DNA from: Protostelium mycophagum
Lineage: Eukaryota; Evosea; Variosea; Protosteliida; Protosteliaceae
Reading direction: 5' to 3'
NCBI GenBank assembly: GCA_002081555.1
Contig: MZNV01002743.1
Span: 1 to 64,000, forward strand
Length of the DNA stretch: 64,000 nt
Part shown: piece after piece, positions 25,080 through 36,452 of the stretch
How positions within the stretch are numbered: position 1 is the first letter of the stretch
Layout: each line of letters opens with the position of its first letter
Made by a program: the position numbers and the translations under genes
The notes under the pieces: model-generated
What the model was told of the DNA's origin: nothing
Databases searched by the model: none
Seen by the model: only the letters and a program-made list of their open reading frames with translations

Positions 25080-25443
25080 TGTAATATTGAACAGAACGAG
25101 CACGTGTATTATAAAGAGAATAACAGATTTTTGTATTTCCTTTTGTCCATAAAGTTAAATCCTCAAAAATCATATTTGTCTTACTATTATTTAGTGTGCA
25201 GTGTTTTCCACCCGTCTGTACATGGCATGCTCGTGATCACACACTACAAATGTATTGAGTTGTAAAAAATGCACTGAAATACCCTCTTTTTATATGATGT
25301 TCTGATGCAGTTGATGATAGTGGCTAATCATTTTGATAATTAATAAATAAACCAGGTTTTTGGAAATCTGCCGTTGTTTGCAAACCATTTTTGTCAAGTT
25401 ACGTAAATTTTCTCCTCACGAATAAATCATCAAACGATCGAGA
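25080..25443. other. Gene-free stretch holding one copy of a conserved element
   Basis: 364 bp of AT-rich DNA after the coiled-coil gene. Its one notable content is a 46-nt element (25254-25299) ending ACCCTCTTTTTATATGATG. A near-copy lies in another gene-free stretch at 36217-36263. No protein gene seen. Confidence 0.6.
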
Positions 25444-27348
25444 ATGAACACGCACCATCAACAGATCATCACCTGTGAAATAACTGCATGGACGGAAGAA
25501 TTGAAGAAATCCAATGGAAGAGGTGATGAAATGACTACAACAACGGTTGAACGAGTTTAGGTGCTGTCGTGGTCATTATAAATCGCACAAAAGATATCCT
25601 GCTGAGGTGAGATTCCCATCACCAACATGATTTCTGATGTCACAAGGACTGATTTTGCCCTCCCAACAGGCAAGTGGAGGAAATTTCCAGAGGATGAGTT
25701 TTTGTACCCTGATCAATTCGCTCTTGTTGTCTCTGAGAATGCTGGCGTCATGTCTGGTGTGGAAGGTACGCATTTCGCTGACCTGCGACGTCTTTTTAAC
25801 GTGCGAAGGATTACTGGAATACACAAAAGCCAATAACTTGGCACCAAATGAGTTTGTACAGCCATTGTCTTTTCAATGGAGGGTGAGTATCCTTCTGGCC
25901 ACAATCATCATAATGACATCTATACAGGTCCCATACATGGGCGCCAATACATTTTATTGTGGGGAGGACGCACTGAGGTGCTTTTTGGGAGGTTAAAATA
26001 TTGCTGATCATCTCACAGAAAAGATCAGTACACGATACATAGAGTGTCAGTGTTAAATAGAGAGCCAATACAACTGGTTAAAATTCATAACTTATGGTCT
26101 TCATTTTCAAAAATCGTTTCAAAATGTTTCTATTTCCAACGAAGTAATTCTCCCAGATTTTTACCATTCATACGGACACTTTGAAAGCCACTCCTTTTAC
26201 TTCAGTAATAACTGCACCATCTTCGGTAACCCCTGCAGGATGTGCACCAGCCGTAAGTAAAATCTCTAAAAATCCTGTTATTTCTGATGCCAAAAAGACA
26301 CTCTACAACGCGCCGGTTGTGAAAGACAGCTGGAGAACAGAGTTGCGCAGGAGTGGAAAGTTCACAGAAATTTACTTGGTCAACGCGACACCTCGGTTCA
26401 TGGAACGGGGTGATCACGTGCTCAACGGAGGAATTTGGAAAAAGGAGCCCCCCAGATTTATTGAGCCGGGAAAAACCGTCGATTTTGGCTGTGGTGAGTT
26501 TGATGATCTACAGAATTGTAGATGGATTATCAGTTTCATTGTGATGAGACGATATAGAGGGGGGTATGGGAAGTTTGGGTGGTCACGTGATGTACAAATT
26601 ACTGCCGGAAGAGAACTTCGTCAGATTTCATTGGAATAACCCGCTGGTGGGAAGCCGCACACAATCAGAGGTGACCATCTACAATCATTTAATAAGTTGA
26701 AATTGTACAGTCACTTCGAGACGGTATTGGCAATGTCAGCATCCATGTAGAACAACGAGTTGTAGACAATCAAATTTGGTGGAGAGTGAGTTTTGTTTTT
26801 CTGAGTATATGAGGACATCTCACCACTTAATCACGGACTCGATTTGAGGAATAAATTAGTCTGACTGATTGTAGATAGTAGAAGGGATTGCCCCTGAGGA
26901 GGATCCCCAATTCGTAGCTCAGCAAGCCCAAGCTGTTTACGCGGCAAGGTAGGTTTTATGCATAAAAATGTGACACTACAACGATGTAGAATACAAGAAG
27001 TGGCGGGAAAGACGATGCTTCCTCCAGAAATCTATGTAGAACAAAAGCCATCTCTAAACATCGGGACGTCACCTCAAAACAAAAAGGTATCCTTATTTGA
27101 AACATACGAAGAAAAATTTATATCGTATTTTGTTTTTTTTTCTTGTTTTTTGCAAGCCCACATGACAAAAAGTTTAATTCATGAGGAGATATGAGTGATA
27201 TCATTATTTTCGAATAGAACAATTAGTTGATTCGTGACGTCATCCAAGGGCGGAGGACCTGTCCAGAAGGTCAACGCGCCCGACCCAAACCTACAAAACA
27301 CCCAAACACCCCAAGCGCCCACAAATAGCGTAAGACAGGAAATTTGAC
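25444..27348 (+). CDS. Protein with an aegerolysin-like beta-sandwich domain (tentative)
   Basis: The probable start at 25444 gives MNTHHQQIITCEITAWTEEL. The following exons read TDFALPTGKWRKFPEDEFLY and DQFALVVSENAGVMSGVEG. The central part (26300-26800) has the pattern IYLVNATPRFM, GGIWKKEPPRFIEPGKTVDF, GGHVMYKLPEENFVRFHWNN, then PLVGSR and GIGNVSIHVEQRVVDNQIWW. That order (a short strand with Asn-Thr, G-W...PP..I.PG..v.FG, G...Y.l, W.NP..G) resembles small membrane- or lipid-binding sandwich proteins of the aegerolysin type. I assign it by pattern memory only. The C-terminal tail is Pro/Gln/Asn-rich (NAPDPNLQNTQTPQAPTNS) and the frame ends at 27346-27348. The N-terminal 250 residues are unrecognised. 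Intron placement is approximate. Confidence 0.5.
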
Positions 27349-27363
27349 AAAGTAGGATGGAAA

Positions 27364-27831
27364 ATGATGATGCAGGTACTTGAAGCTTTGAACTCCAGAA
27401 GCGCCGAAAATCTTCCGAATGTGGAAAACAGCGTTGGTTTAAATAATTATTACCATTTTGCAAACCAATTATGGGATAGTGCGATGTCAAATAAGAGGTG
27501 TGGGGATATAGAGAATGCGTATGTCGATATGCTGAGATACACTACATTTGTCCTGCAGAGGATCCCCAGACATATTTCTTTTCAAGTAGGAAGGTGATTT
27601 TTCCATCAAACTTCTATTCTTCCGTGCTGTACTTTGAATTTAAAAAACAATTGGAATAAAAAATGGATGATCATTTCAAGGTTTGATGATGAGAGGGTGT
27701 CATCAAGGAGAAAGTGCGCGAAAGCTCTTGAAGAGATGGAAGAGATCCAGAAGAAGATACTCTCCAGCAATGCAAAAGCCACTGAAACTCTGCCCTGTTT
27801 CCCCTCAGTATGTACTCTCATCATCTTGTGA
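27364..27831 (+). CDS. Short USP8-dimer/MIT-like helical protein
   Basis: The start at 27364 (MMMQVLEALNSRSAE) leads into NNYYHFANQLWDSA, GDIENAYVDMLRYTTFVLQR and IPRHISF. This matches the N-terminal dimerisation domain of USP8 and the AMSH deubiquitinases, where a three-helix bundle ends in an I-P-x-H motif. A second exon gives RRKCAKALEEMEEIQKKILSS, its usual last helix. The stop is at 27829-27831, or near 27940 if one more exon (FQKYERHYRGLLIKNMADLL) is used. No JAB1/MPN or UCH catalytic domain follows before the HutD gene. It may be an adaptor for endosomal sorting. It begins 15 bp after the preceding frame ends, so the two could also be exons of one transcript. Confidence 0.6.
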
Positions 27832-27952
27832 TGGAGATCATCACCATTCTGACTTTATGAGGTTCCAAAAGTATGAAAGACATTATCGTGGCTTATTGAT
27901 CAAGAACATGGCGGATCTACTGGATTTTTTTTATAAATGATAGCTTGAGCAT

Positions 27953-28698
27953 TTATTCGTCTTGTGCCCATTTCCCCATCTGTACCCACACAAAATGCCC
28001 ACCTTCTAAAGATTGAAGGTCAATCTGGCAGCCTTCCACCGCTGGTGTCAGTCTCAACACATGGTCAGTCATGATGGAAAGCGTCTGAACAGAAGACTTT
28101 CCAAAAATACTCGCTTTTGCGGTGAGTTCGCTTGGTCCTGTGAATTGATTAGTAGAATTCTTAAGAGTGTTGATCAACCTGTATTGATGACGAAAAAATC
28201 GGTTGTACAATCAGGATCACAATAAAGAGGATGATTCTGGCCTCCTTGTAAGAAAACGTGTTCCACATCTGCATCACAAACATCATCTCGGGTGAAGACG
28301 TTCAGATCACGTGATGGTGGTCCTTCGTGCTTGGCAGATGTGCTCTCGCCACCAGAAAAGCGATATGGTTCCAAAACCTTCAATTGATGTTTTGTTTGTG
28401 CTCCATTCTGCTCGTGACAAAGGGTGATGACCGGATCACCACCTCTCTAACTCTCAATAAAGTCCTGATCATCCATCAAACGCACCTGTGGAAGCTGTAA
28501 AATGTGTCTTGTGTAACCTTCGAATTTGGAAAAGGGTCCAGATTCTAAAAGATCGGCAGTTGAAATACGGCTCGTGAATGATTCAGAGATGGAAGATCCT
28601 GGGGGATCAATGAAGATCTCTTTTGTTAATCCCTTTCCATTTTTCCAAGGTTGAACCTTCCAATCATCTGGTCCAGAGATAGTGACTCTGTAGCTCAT
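27953..28698 (-). CDS. HutD-family cupin protein
   Basis: The start at 28698 gives MSYRVTISGPDDW, then the HutD hallmark WKNGKGLTKEIFIDPPGS and SRISTADLLESGPFSKFEGY, with HILQLPQVRLMDD after it. The second half has LEPYRFSGGESTSAKHEGPP, DLNVFTRDDV, VEHVFLQGGQNHPLYC and an end FVWVQMGKWAQDE (stop 27953-27955). HutD is a bicupin protein found mostly in bacterial histidine-utilisation operons and thought to protect or regulate histidine breakdown; its activity is poorly known. Three short introns interrupt the frame here. About 225 residues, slightly above the usual bacterial length. Confidence 0.85.
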
Positions 28699-29067
28699 CT
28701 TCGATCACTGAAATTGTTCGTTCATTCGATCCATGAATCAATCGCCTCAATTATTCGTGACATACCAATGAATTCCAGTTTTCCCTTCACATCTATTGTT
28801 TCACCTCTTATTGTTATTGGGGTTGTGGTTTATCTCAATTCCAGGCATAACCAGATTTTTTATAGAACTTGGTCCAGCCCAATTTAAAATTCCAAAAAAT
28901 AATGCCAACAATCCTCGAAATAAATCTATTTAACAAATTCGGAAGGGCATGTCCTCTCAGAGATGGTTAAAAAAGTAAATTTAATACAACCCCATTTCGT
29001 ATGAGCGTTATAGAATATTTATTTTTTTCAAAAACTTATCCCCCGATCAACAACTCCCGACATCTAG
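28699..29067. other. AT-rich intergenic region, no gene seen
   Basis: 369 bp upstream of the HutD start and downstream of the ASH-domain gene stop. Frames are short and composition is low-complexity AT. It presumably holds the HutD promoter. Confidence 0.5.
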
Positions 29068-31418
29068 TCATGCAGCATGATCATATTTCGCTGCCTTCAT
29101 CTTCTCTCCCGCTTCTTTGTTGACATCGGTGACATTTGTTCCTGGATGCCATCAAAAATAGAAAGAAAAATTGATAAATATCGCGTTAAGCACCGCGATT
29201 TAAGGATTTTTTACGCCCAAAAAATGTTAACAGATCTTACCTCTGGACTATCTGACCAGAAGCTGCTGGAGTAATCTGGAGACTTGAACATAGAGGCCAT
29301 CTGTGGGGTGGAGGGCCTGTGTAGTGGGGTCAAGGCCGTGGGTGATGTTTTTCCGGTTCTGAAGAACAAGTTTCCCATGCGGTCCACTGGTGGTGTGTCC
29401 TATTCCACTCAAAATCAATAATATGAGTTGTAAATTGTACGGAAGGATACCGCCTTCTTGCTCATTCACAACGGTGATCCTTTTTCATGATCTTAATTTG
29501 ATGGACATACCTGTGATGAAGAGCCGCTGACAAAACTCTTCCAGTTGTGATTTACGACTTTGTTTTTCTCTGGCGTTCTCATCTCTCTCATCAACTCCTC
29601 ATCTTCCGGCTTCAAACGAATGAGATCCTCAATGTCAACATCTTCCACCTCTGTTGCTCATCAGTGCATCATGATGTTTGAAAGACGTCATGAAAAACAC
29701 GTCATCAAATGTCATCGTGACACTCAGATCAATACGCTTACCGTCTGTGGTGGCTTCTCTTCCGTGTTGACTCGATCTACCTATTTCAACGTGAGACTCT
29801 GTCGACCGAATCCGTGACATTTCAGGAATACTCACGGGACCCCCTGCTATCACATTTTTCTTTCTCTGCCTAAACACGTAAATTTCCACAAAATGCTTCG
29901 TAAAGAACAATATAATCACAGCATTTTGTGGTGTTGTTAATTTATATGGTGCTTATGCCTCAAACGTCCAATTACTCACCTTCGCTGCAAATTCATCGTG
30001 TCCCCTTGGACTCTGGCTATTTCTCTTCTTTACGGCTTGTAGTGTGACCATCATATCTCTGCACATCTTTTCCATGAGCTCTATCCTTTGTGTTTCGGCT
30101 TCATCATTCGACTATTTTTCAAGTTAAAGATTTTTATTCCAAAAGCACTCACTCTTGCTTGTTTTTCGTGGCTTTCGTTCGTATTTGGATGAAACAGTCT
30201 TCGGGACACTGAATCGGGGGTGCGCACTCTCTCTACACTCCTAGCAACACTGTACACGTCATTCTACAACTGCAAAAAGAAACGAAGTTTTTGTACCGGA
30301 TTGTGGAGAAGGGAACTGGACCTGTCACAGGAGTTGTCGAAGAAATTTCGGCGAAATTCCGTGAACTCTCTGCATCCTCATCAATACCGTGATACCGCTG
30401 TTGAGATATCACATATGACCTCGATGGCGACATGTACGTCTGTACAGGCGACATTATGTTCTGTAGAAAATCAGTTTCGGCGGGAAAGATGATACGATGA
30501 TTACAACGATGTAAAACACTAACATTATAAATGATCTGTTGTGGTACAGTGGGCTCTTCTCCTTCTCCATACAGTGTTATCCTCTGTCTTATCAAGTTAA
30601 TATTTAATATTACAATACAAGTATTATAAAATTTTTACAGCTCAAATCCTTTATAGTTAAAGTTGTTTTTATTGTATTTTTTTGTAATTGTTACGAATAA
30701 TACCAGGAAAGAATGCTCATCTACTTGCCTAGGCTGTGGATATTTCGGTGAAATTTCGATAACTGCAGCGAAAAATCCGGTCGCATCCGGTTGAAATACT
30801 ACGTGGCATTCCACTTCATGACTGGGTGGAATTACGATGGGAAGCTTAGGTGTTAAACTCAAGAAGAAAGGGCAAGATGATATGTCAAACTGTATAAAGT
30901 TATATTCAATAAGTCATCTGCAAAACTAACGAAGTCTGAATTTATTTTTTGGTTCAGCTGATAAACGAAATAATATTGAAAATGAATGAAATACCAAGAA
31001 AAGAACACAACTCTCATGATTGGATTAAATATTAGTCACCTTCCCATTCTGTTGTCCAATGTTGCCAATTGGAGAATTGATGCGATTATGGAAGGTCAAA
31101 GTGCCGTCCAGGCTTCCAGGGCTATTATGTAAGAGACTAGGATCTACCTATACCAAGTCATCTCCTGACCAGCATTTTATGAAAGGTTTAATCAACACAC
31201 CTGCGTCACGACGATGTTCTCGATCTCAACTTGTCCACCATCTGGCAATGTGTTCGCAACTAACCAATGTTCAGACGTATTTTGGAAGAAAATGTGAGCT
31301 CACTGGTAAACACAACTGTTCTTCTTCTTCCGATCTCAATTCGGTTGAATGCAATTCCACCGATCTTCACGTTTCGAGGCACCCCTGAAGCAGAACGGCT
31401 GTCTGTTGAGAAGTTCAT
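29068..31418 (-). CDS. Ig-like (ASH/MSP-type) domain protein with coiled, charged C-terminus
   Basis: The start at 31418 gives MNFSTDSRSASGVPRNVKIG, then strands GGIAFNRIEIGRRRTVVFT, NTLPDGGQVEIENIVVTQVD and SLTPKLPIVIPPSHEVECHV. VFQPDATGFFAAVIEISPKY follows. The PPxxxVxxxVxFxPxxxGxxxAxIxI pattern is typical of ASH or MSP-like immunoglobulin folds, which bind partners in centrosomal, ciliary and ER-contact proteins. Later exons are charged and Ser-rich (KKNVIAGGPVSIPEMSRIRS; SPDYSSSFWSDSPE), ending TKKREKMKAAKYDHAA (stop 29068-29070). No transmembrane segment is visible. The domain call is moderate; the cellular role is unknown. Several exons between 29300 and 30600 could not be joined with confidence. 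Confidence 0.6.
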
Positions 31419-31613
31419 CTGATGCACCAAATGACCGTTACGGCGGTTTATTTTAATTGTAGACCGATTTTATTGAGAAATTCAAAAATCGCGCCAAAAG
31501 TTCTTCAGCCTTCCGCCAATGCAGAAAATGAATGTTATTATAATACCTCAATATAATATTAAACTGTGATTTCAAACTGCCCCCCACTTTTAAGTTTTTA
31601 CTGACAAATAATA

Positions 31614-33629
31614 ATGGAAGTGAGAATATTAACTATGATTGTAGACTGTCTGATGTCGACGCAACTGACCTTCGAGGGGAGAGTGGCAGTGATTGCGAAA
31701 TCATCAGCCTCAATCAAACAAGATCAGGTAGGGCTTCAATTTTACATTTCGACTGACTAAAGACGCGTACCGTTGTTGACAAGAAGAAGCTGCAAATGAT
31801 GTTGTTTCCAGAGACTCTTGTAAAAAAGATGGATGTAGTCTTCGATGGCGAAGATGAAGAAAGCGGATTCTTCCAAGAAGGTTTATGGAAGGTTGAGAGT
31901 TGGAGAGACACCGACGTCATCCGCCACCAGCAGCATCACCGTTAGAGTCGCATATCCCCTTCATGCCCTATGAGACTTTCAATATAAATTATTGTTCATC
32001 ATGTCTTCGATTGTCTCTCTGTCCTTGTCTCTTGTCGACACAGCCAAGAACCAAAATTTTTTTGACCCAGTTTCGCAGACGGATCAAGACAAAGACCGAT
32101 CATGTTGGGCAGAGACATTGCAAGTTCTCTGCTTTTTTCTTCTTCATTTCGTAACACGATATCAGATCTTCTGACTTCATTTAGAATTCCTCCATACGTC
32201 AAAGGACAGGGTATATTATATTGACTTCGAAACACAGAGTTCGTTTTCGATTAATTAACTTCCAGAGAGACCACACCAACGCGAGGAGCCAAGGTGGCAG
32301 CTCTACAGAAAAACTTGAACATTCCCATGCAGGCCTTCAGCCCAAGACCTCTTCCTCCAAGAAGGTAACACCGATCTTCACTATGACTTCATATGATTCT
32401 CGGCAAACATCGATCCAAATGTACATTTGGATGAGTGAAAGGAATCACTCTTCACGTTCGCGGCCCAAAACAATACTTCTCATCTGTACAGAATTTGCAA
32501 TTATTTTGTTCAACTTAAAAAAATAGAAAAATGACACTTTCAGACCTGAAGTAGACCCAATGGAGCTGGAGCCCACCCGCACACCCTCCCCTTCACGCAA
32601 GAGGTCACTCGACGTATTTGAAACTCCGCAGAATCCCAAGCTAGTTCACATGACAAAGAGTAGGCCACCTTCTGCCCGAAGAATTCAGAGTAAAAAAATG
32701 AGATTTGTCGAAAGCCCCAAAAAAATCTCTCAAGAAGGTGAATTTTGAATATTAATTTTGGATTTAATTTTAACTTTGAATTCTTGGGATGAATATTATT
32801 GAATAAAATAGTCGATAATAAATGAAATAATATTGAAAAGAACAGTACCTTCGGATAAAGCGATTCAGGCATTCAGAGATACACAGAGTCTAATAGAGAA
32901 TATATCAACAGCTATAGACAACGCCCAAGATGACATCATGATCACTCTCGTGTTAGACACCTTTCATAATATCCCTCCGGACCAACAGGTGAAGTTTCTC
33001 TGATTTTTCAAGGAAATTTCATTGTCTGAGGAGTGTACAGAGACATGCTTTTGAGCAGGTTTTGGATCACGTGATCCCACAAATCATCAGGGCGGTCCCA
33101 ACGCTTCCCAGGGAAATCGACGAGGTCGAGATTTTCTATGAAAAATCGTGGCAGATTCCCAACTTGCACATCGTCGATAGAAAAATAAAATTGGGCCACT
33201 CTTTTGACAAACAGCATTGTAGATACGAGCAATACCCCCTTGTCTTCCCAATCGAGAAGGGGGCGAGTGATGACGTCGGATCATATCAATACGCACAGCA
33301 TATCAGGAACTCAACTCCAGAGAGGCTGCGCAGAAGTCCTGCCAGAAGGTGGAAATAATATTTTATGTAAAAAATATTTTTTCACACACTTTTGAAAATT
33401 TTATTGTTGGAAAATAGTTGTAGAATTGATCACGAGAAGGTCACCTCCATCTCTCATCCACAATGCAAGCAGGCACCAGCAGCCCACCCCCACCTCCACC
33501 CCCATCTCCACATCTCCCGCCAAAACAGATCCTGGGAACACTGGAATCCCTCCTTATTCAAGATTCTGTGTCAATGTGGCGATTGGATGCTTTGTGGCCA
33601 GCGTCACTCTTATATACAGTTTATCATAA
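31614..33629 (+). CDS. Protein with a capping-protein-interaction-like motif
   Basis: Probable start at 31614 (MEVRILTMIVDCLMS), though a second frame is open over the first exon. The convincing exons are at 32260-32370 (TPTRGAKVAALQKNLNIPMQ, AFSPRPLPPRR) and 32545-32745 (DPMELEPTRTPSPSRKRSLD, VFETPQNPKLVHMTKSRPP, ARRIQSKKMRFVESPKK). LVHMTKSRPPSARR fits the L-x-H-x-T-x-x-R-P...RR core of the CPI motif by which CARMIL, CD2AP and FAM21 bind actin capping protein. The VAALQKNLNI phrase recalls FAM21-type repeats. A helical exon (AIQAFRDTQSLIENISTAID) follows. The last exon, around 33440-33629, is open in all three frames, so the C-terminus is undecided. I cannot name the gene. Confidence 0.5.
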
Positions 33630-33830
33630 TAAATAAGCCCAAGACAGATGAACTCTTCTCATCAAGCAATGCACTACAAAGACCTCACCCCACGTTAATT
33701 TCACGTCAGTTACGGTGGGTCGCGGTAAGGAATTGCGGTGGCCTGGAAAGAATGACGGGAATTCGAATTACGTAAAAATCTTGCGAAATTTCGGAACATC
33801 ACGTGGAGCACTCCCAAACTCTCGATCATC

Positions 33831-35811
33831 ATGCCGCACGACCACCATACTACGTTCGATATAGACACATCCAAAGCTAAGAGGATATCACCTATAGGTA
33901 AATAAAGTCTTGATATAGAGTATTGATCATCGTAGGTGTCTTCTCATCATCAGTCTCCACCATCACTCTGGCACTATTAACTGTGCTGTTCTGGTTGGTA
34001 GATCTATCACTTGTCAGTTTTCTCTTCCTTCGATATATGCCAGCGATGTTCATGGCCATCTTGAAGTAAGGCCACCACTTACACGTGGTTTGAAGAATAA
34101 CTGCTGTAGACATGTCATACAAGGAGCACCTCATTCCTCATGGGATCTAAAATTCAATCTCACACAGACGTAGGCACCTCGGGCAACTAATTGATCTAAT
34201 TTTTGCAGGTGTTTCAGAGAGTTTATGGGGATCATACAACTGAAGGTGACTTCTTTGTCTCCATCATGTCTTCATTTTTTGATCTCGCACAGGTGTTGGA
34301 GAGGTTCACACCCCGCACAGGAATCCCAGAAGATGATACCTTAAAGCTTCTTCCAGAGGATCATCGCAGAGAGGACCTCTTCAAAATGATCAGGCACATT
34401 AGGAACTCGATAGAGGCAGGGACTTTGGTGGGCAACCTCTTTACTTCTGCCTTGGAGGGAGATAAGACATTTACAGAGGTCAAAATATCACGAGAAAAGT
34501 ATGGGAGGAACTTTGTCACAAAGACGGAGCTCGACGAGGTATGCCAATCTCTGTGACTATCCTCTTAACATTTCCAGCACTTGAAGTTTGATGGTGAGAT
34601 TGTAGCTGACCGGATCAGCATGAAGCACACGACACAAAACAAGAAGGTACCGAATTTGTTATCCTTACTTCCTAACAGTTGTAGATTGTGGTGTACATAC
34701 ACGGGGGCGCCCACTATCTATGCTCGCACAAGACACACAGGATGTTTGCTTCTAAATTAGTACAAGACGACGTCGATGTCATTGGTGAGTGATGATCATC
34801 ATGCGTGAAGAATGACTCGTTGTAGTGCCAGACTTCAGGTTGTCCCCCGAGCACCCTTTCCCCGCTGGACTTCATGACATCATCACAACTTACCATTATC
34901 TCATCACACTCGGAAAGTTTGACCCCTCAGATGTGGGTGTAGCTATTTTTAGACTATTTTGTCGCAAAGTATTGACCATAAATAGATCATGTTTGCAGGA
35001 GAGAGCTCTGGAGGAAATTTAGTATTGGCATCCCTCTTATTCTTGCGCGACTACGGACATTATTGTTGTTTGCCACAAATCTCGGGTGCCATCCTATGGT
35101 CACCATGGGTACGAATCATTTTTTTTATTCATTTTTTTGTGATTTTTCTGCCACTTCTCATTTTTGGATTATTTTGCAGCTTTTTTTGAAAATTTTAGTT
35201 AGATCTGACTTGCTCTGGCGATTCCTGGGAGGAGAATATTCACGATTACTTACCGAAAGCGCAACACGAGTACCTACCCACCTTTTTCCATCCATCACAG
35301 ATGTACGCCGGCTATTTTCCCACTAATCACGAGTTGGTCAGCCCAATTTTTCACAACAATGTATCTGGCCTTCCTCCATTACTGGTGGTGAGGATTTAAA
35401 TTTTTTTGCTTTTTCTGCAGAAATTATTCACTTTTTTGAAGAGTTTTGAAATGCTTTCCATCTTAATTTGCGTTTGATACCGTGAATCATTGCGTTAAGA
35501 AACTTCGATTTGACACACCACAGCAAACGGGGTCTTTTGACCGGGTGTTTTCGGACAGCCAACTCTTGGCTTGCAAACTGAAAGAAGGGAGAGAGTCCAG
35601 GTGGACTGTACAGATCTATTCTGGGATGACACATACTTTCATGGTATTCCCTTTCCTCAAACCCGCCGCCGTCGCAATTGAATGTGCCCGAAAGTTTTCC
35701 CGGGAAGTCCTGGGGTTGAGCAATGAGGAGAGCGCATTGAAAGGAAGAGTGGATATCGTGGGAAGAGGTGTAGAATATGTCGACAGCCCCCCCTCAGGAT
35801 GGTTCTCGTGA
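33831..35811 (+). CDS. Alpha/beta hydrolase, hormone-sensitive-lipase (GDXG) family
   Basis: The start at 33831 (MPHDHHTTFDIDTSKAKRIS) is followed by a hydrophobic exon (VSTITLALLTVLFWLV), probably an N-terminal membrane anchor. The hydrolase core has VVYIHGGAHY (the HGG oxyanion motif), VPDFRLSPEHPFPAGLHD, the nucleophile elbow FAGESSGGNL (GxSxG), ISGAILWSPW, FPTNHELVSPIFHN and LPPLLVQTGSFDRVFSDSQL (catalytic Asp region). The C-terminus has IYSGMTHTFMVFPFLKPAAV (catalytic His) and a stop at 35809-35811. All three triad positions are present. The family cleaves acyl esters, including steroid, xenobiotic and acylglycerol esters; the substrate here is unknown. Confidence 0.82.
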
Positions 35812-36452
35812 TTAGACCCAAAACGGATAAAACTCTCAGCTTGTGTTTAATTGGAAAAATTTGTGTTTAAAAAGTTGAAAAACTGTTCTTCAGTCTATTC
35901 GCCAGTCCAAGGTTGTGTGGCCACTCATGCACGCCTTTTTTTGTCACATGCAATGACGAGCCAACAATAAATGACAATATTTGATGATTTTCAGAACAAC
36001 TGATTTCTATTAATGTCAATGCGAAATGGGTCGAAAGCCATTTTTCTAGAAATAGTCCTTCCACTATGAGCCAGGAGGACTCTATCTCTGAGATCAGTGT
36101 CTGGTATTTTGTTTAAAAGATCTAACTTCCAATTGTAACTATCCCAGTTGATGCATGAAAGCTTACAAATCATTTCTAAAGAATTTATAAACTTGTTCTA
36201 ATCACAGGAAGCAAGCATTCAGTTGTATATAGATGCACTATAATACCCTCTTTTTATATGATGGCAATAATTTCTTTCTGATCGTCCAAATTTCAAAATT
36301 TGGAAAAAGCAAGAGATGCACTTGCATTAAGGAGCATTATGATAAGCCACCAAGAGCATTAATAAGATGACAATATTAGAGTTTGTTCAAATTTGAATTT
36401 CTGTTTTTGGCGCGCCACAAACACAAAATCATTTCTCAGCTTTTATTCACAC
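35812..36452. other. Gene-free stretch between convergent genes with conserved element
   Basis: 641 bp, AT-rich. It contains the second copy (36217-36263) of the 46-nt element also found at 25254-25299, in the same orientation. No supported protein gene. A small noncoding RNA gene downstream of the element is possible, but I cannot identify one. Confidence 0.55.
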
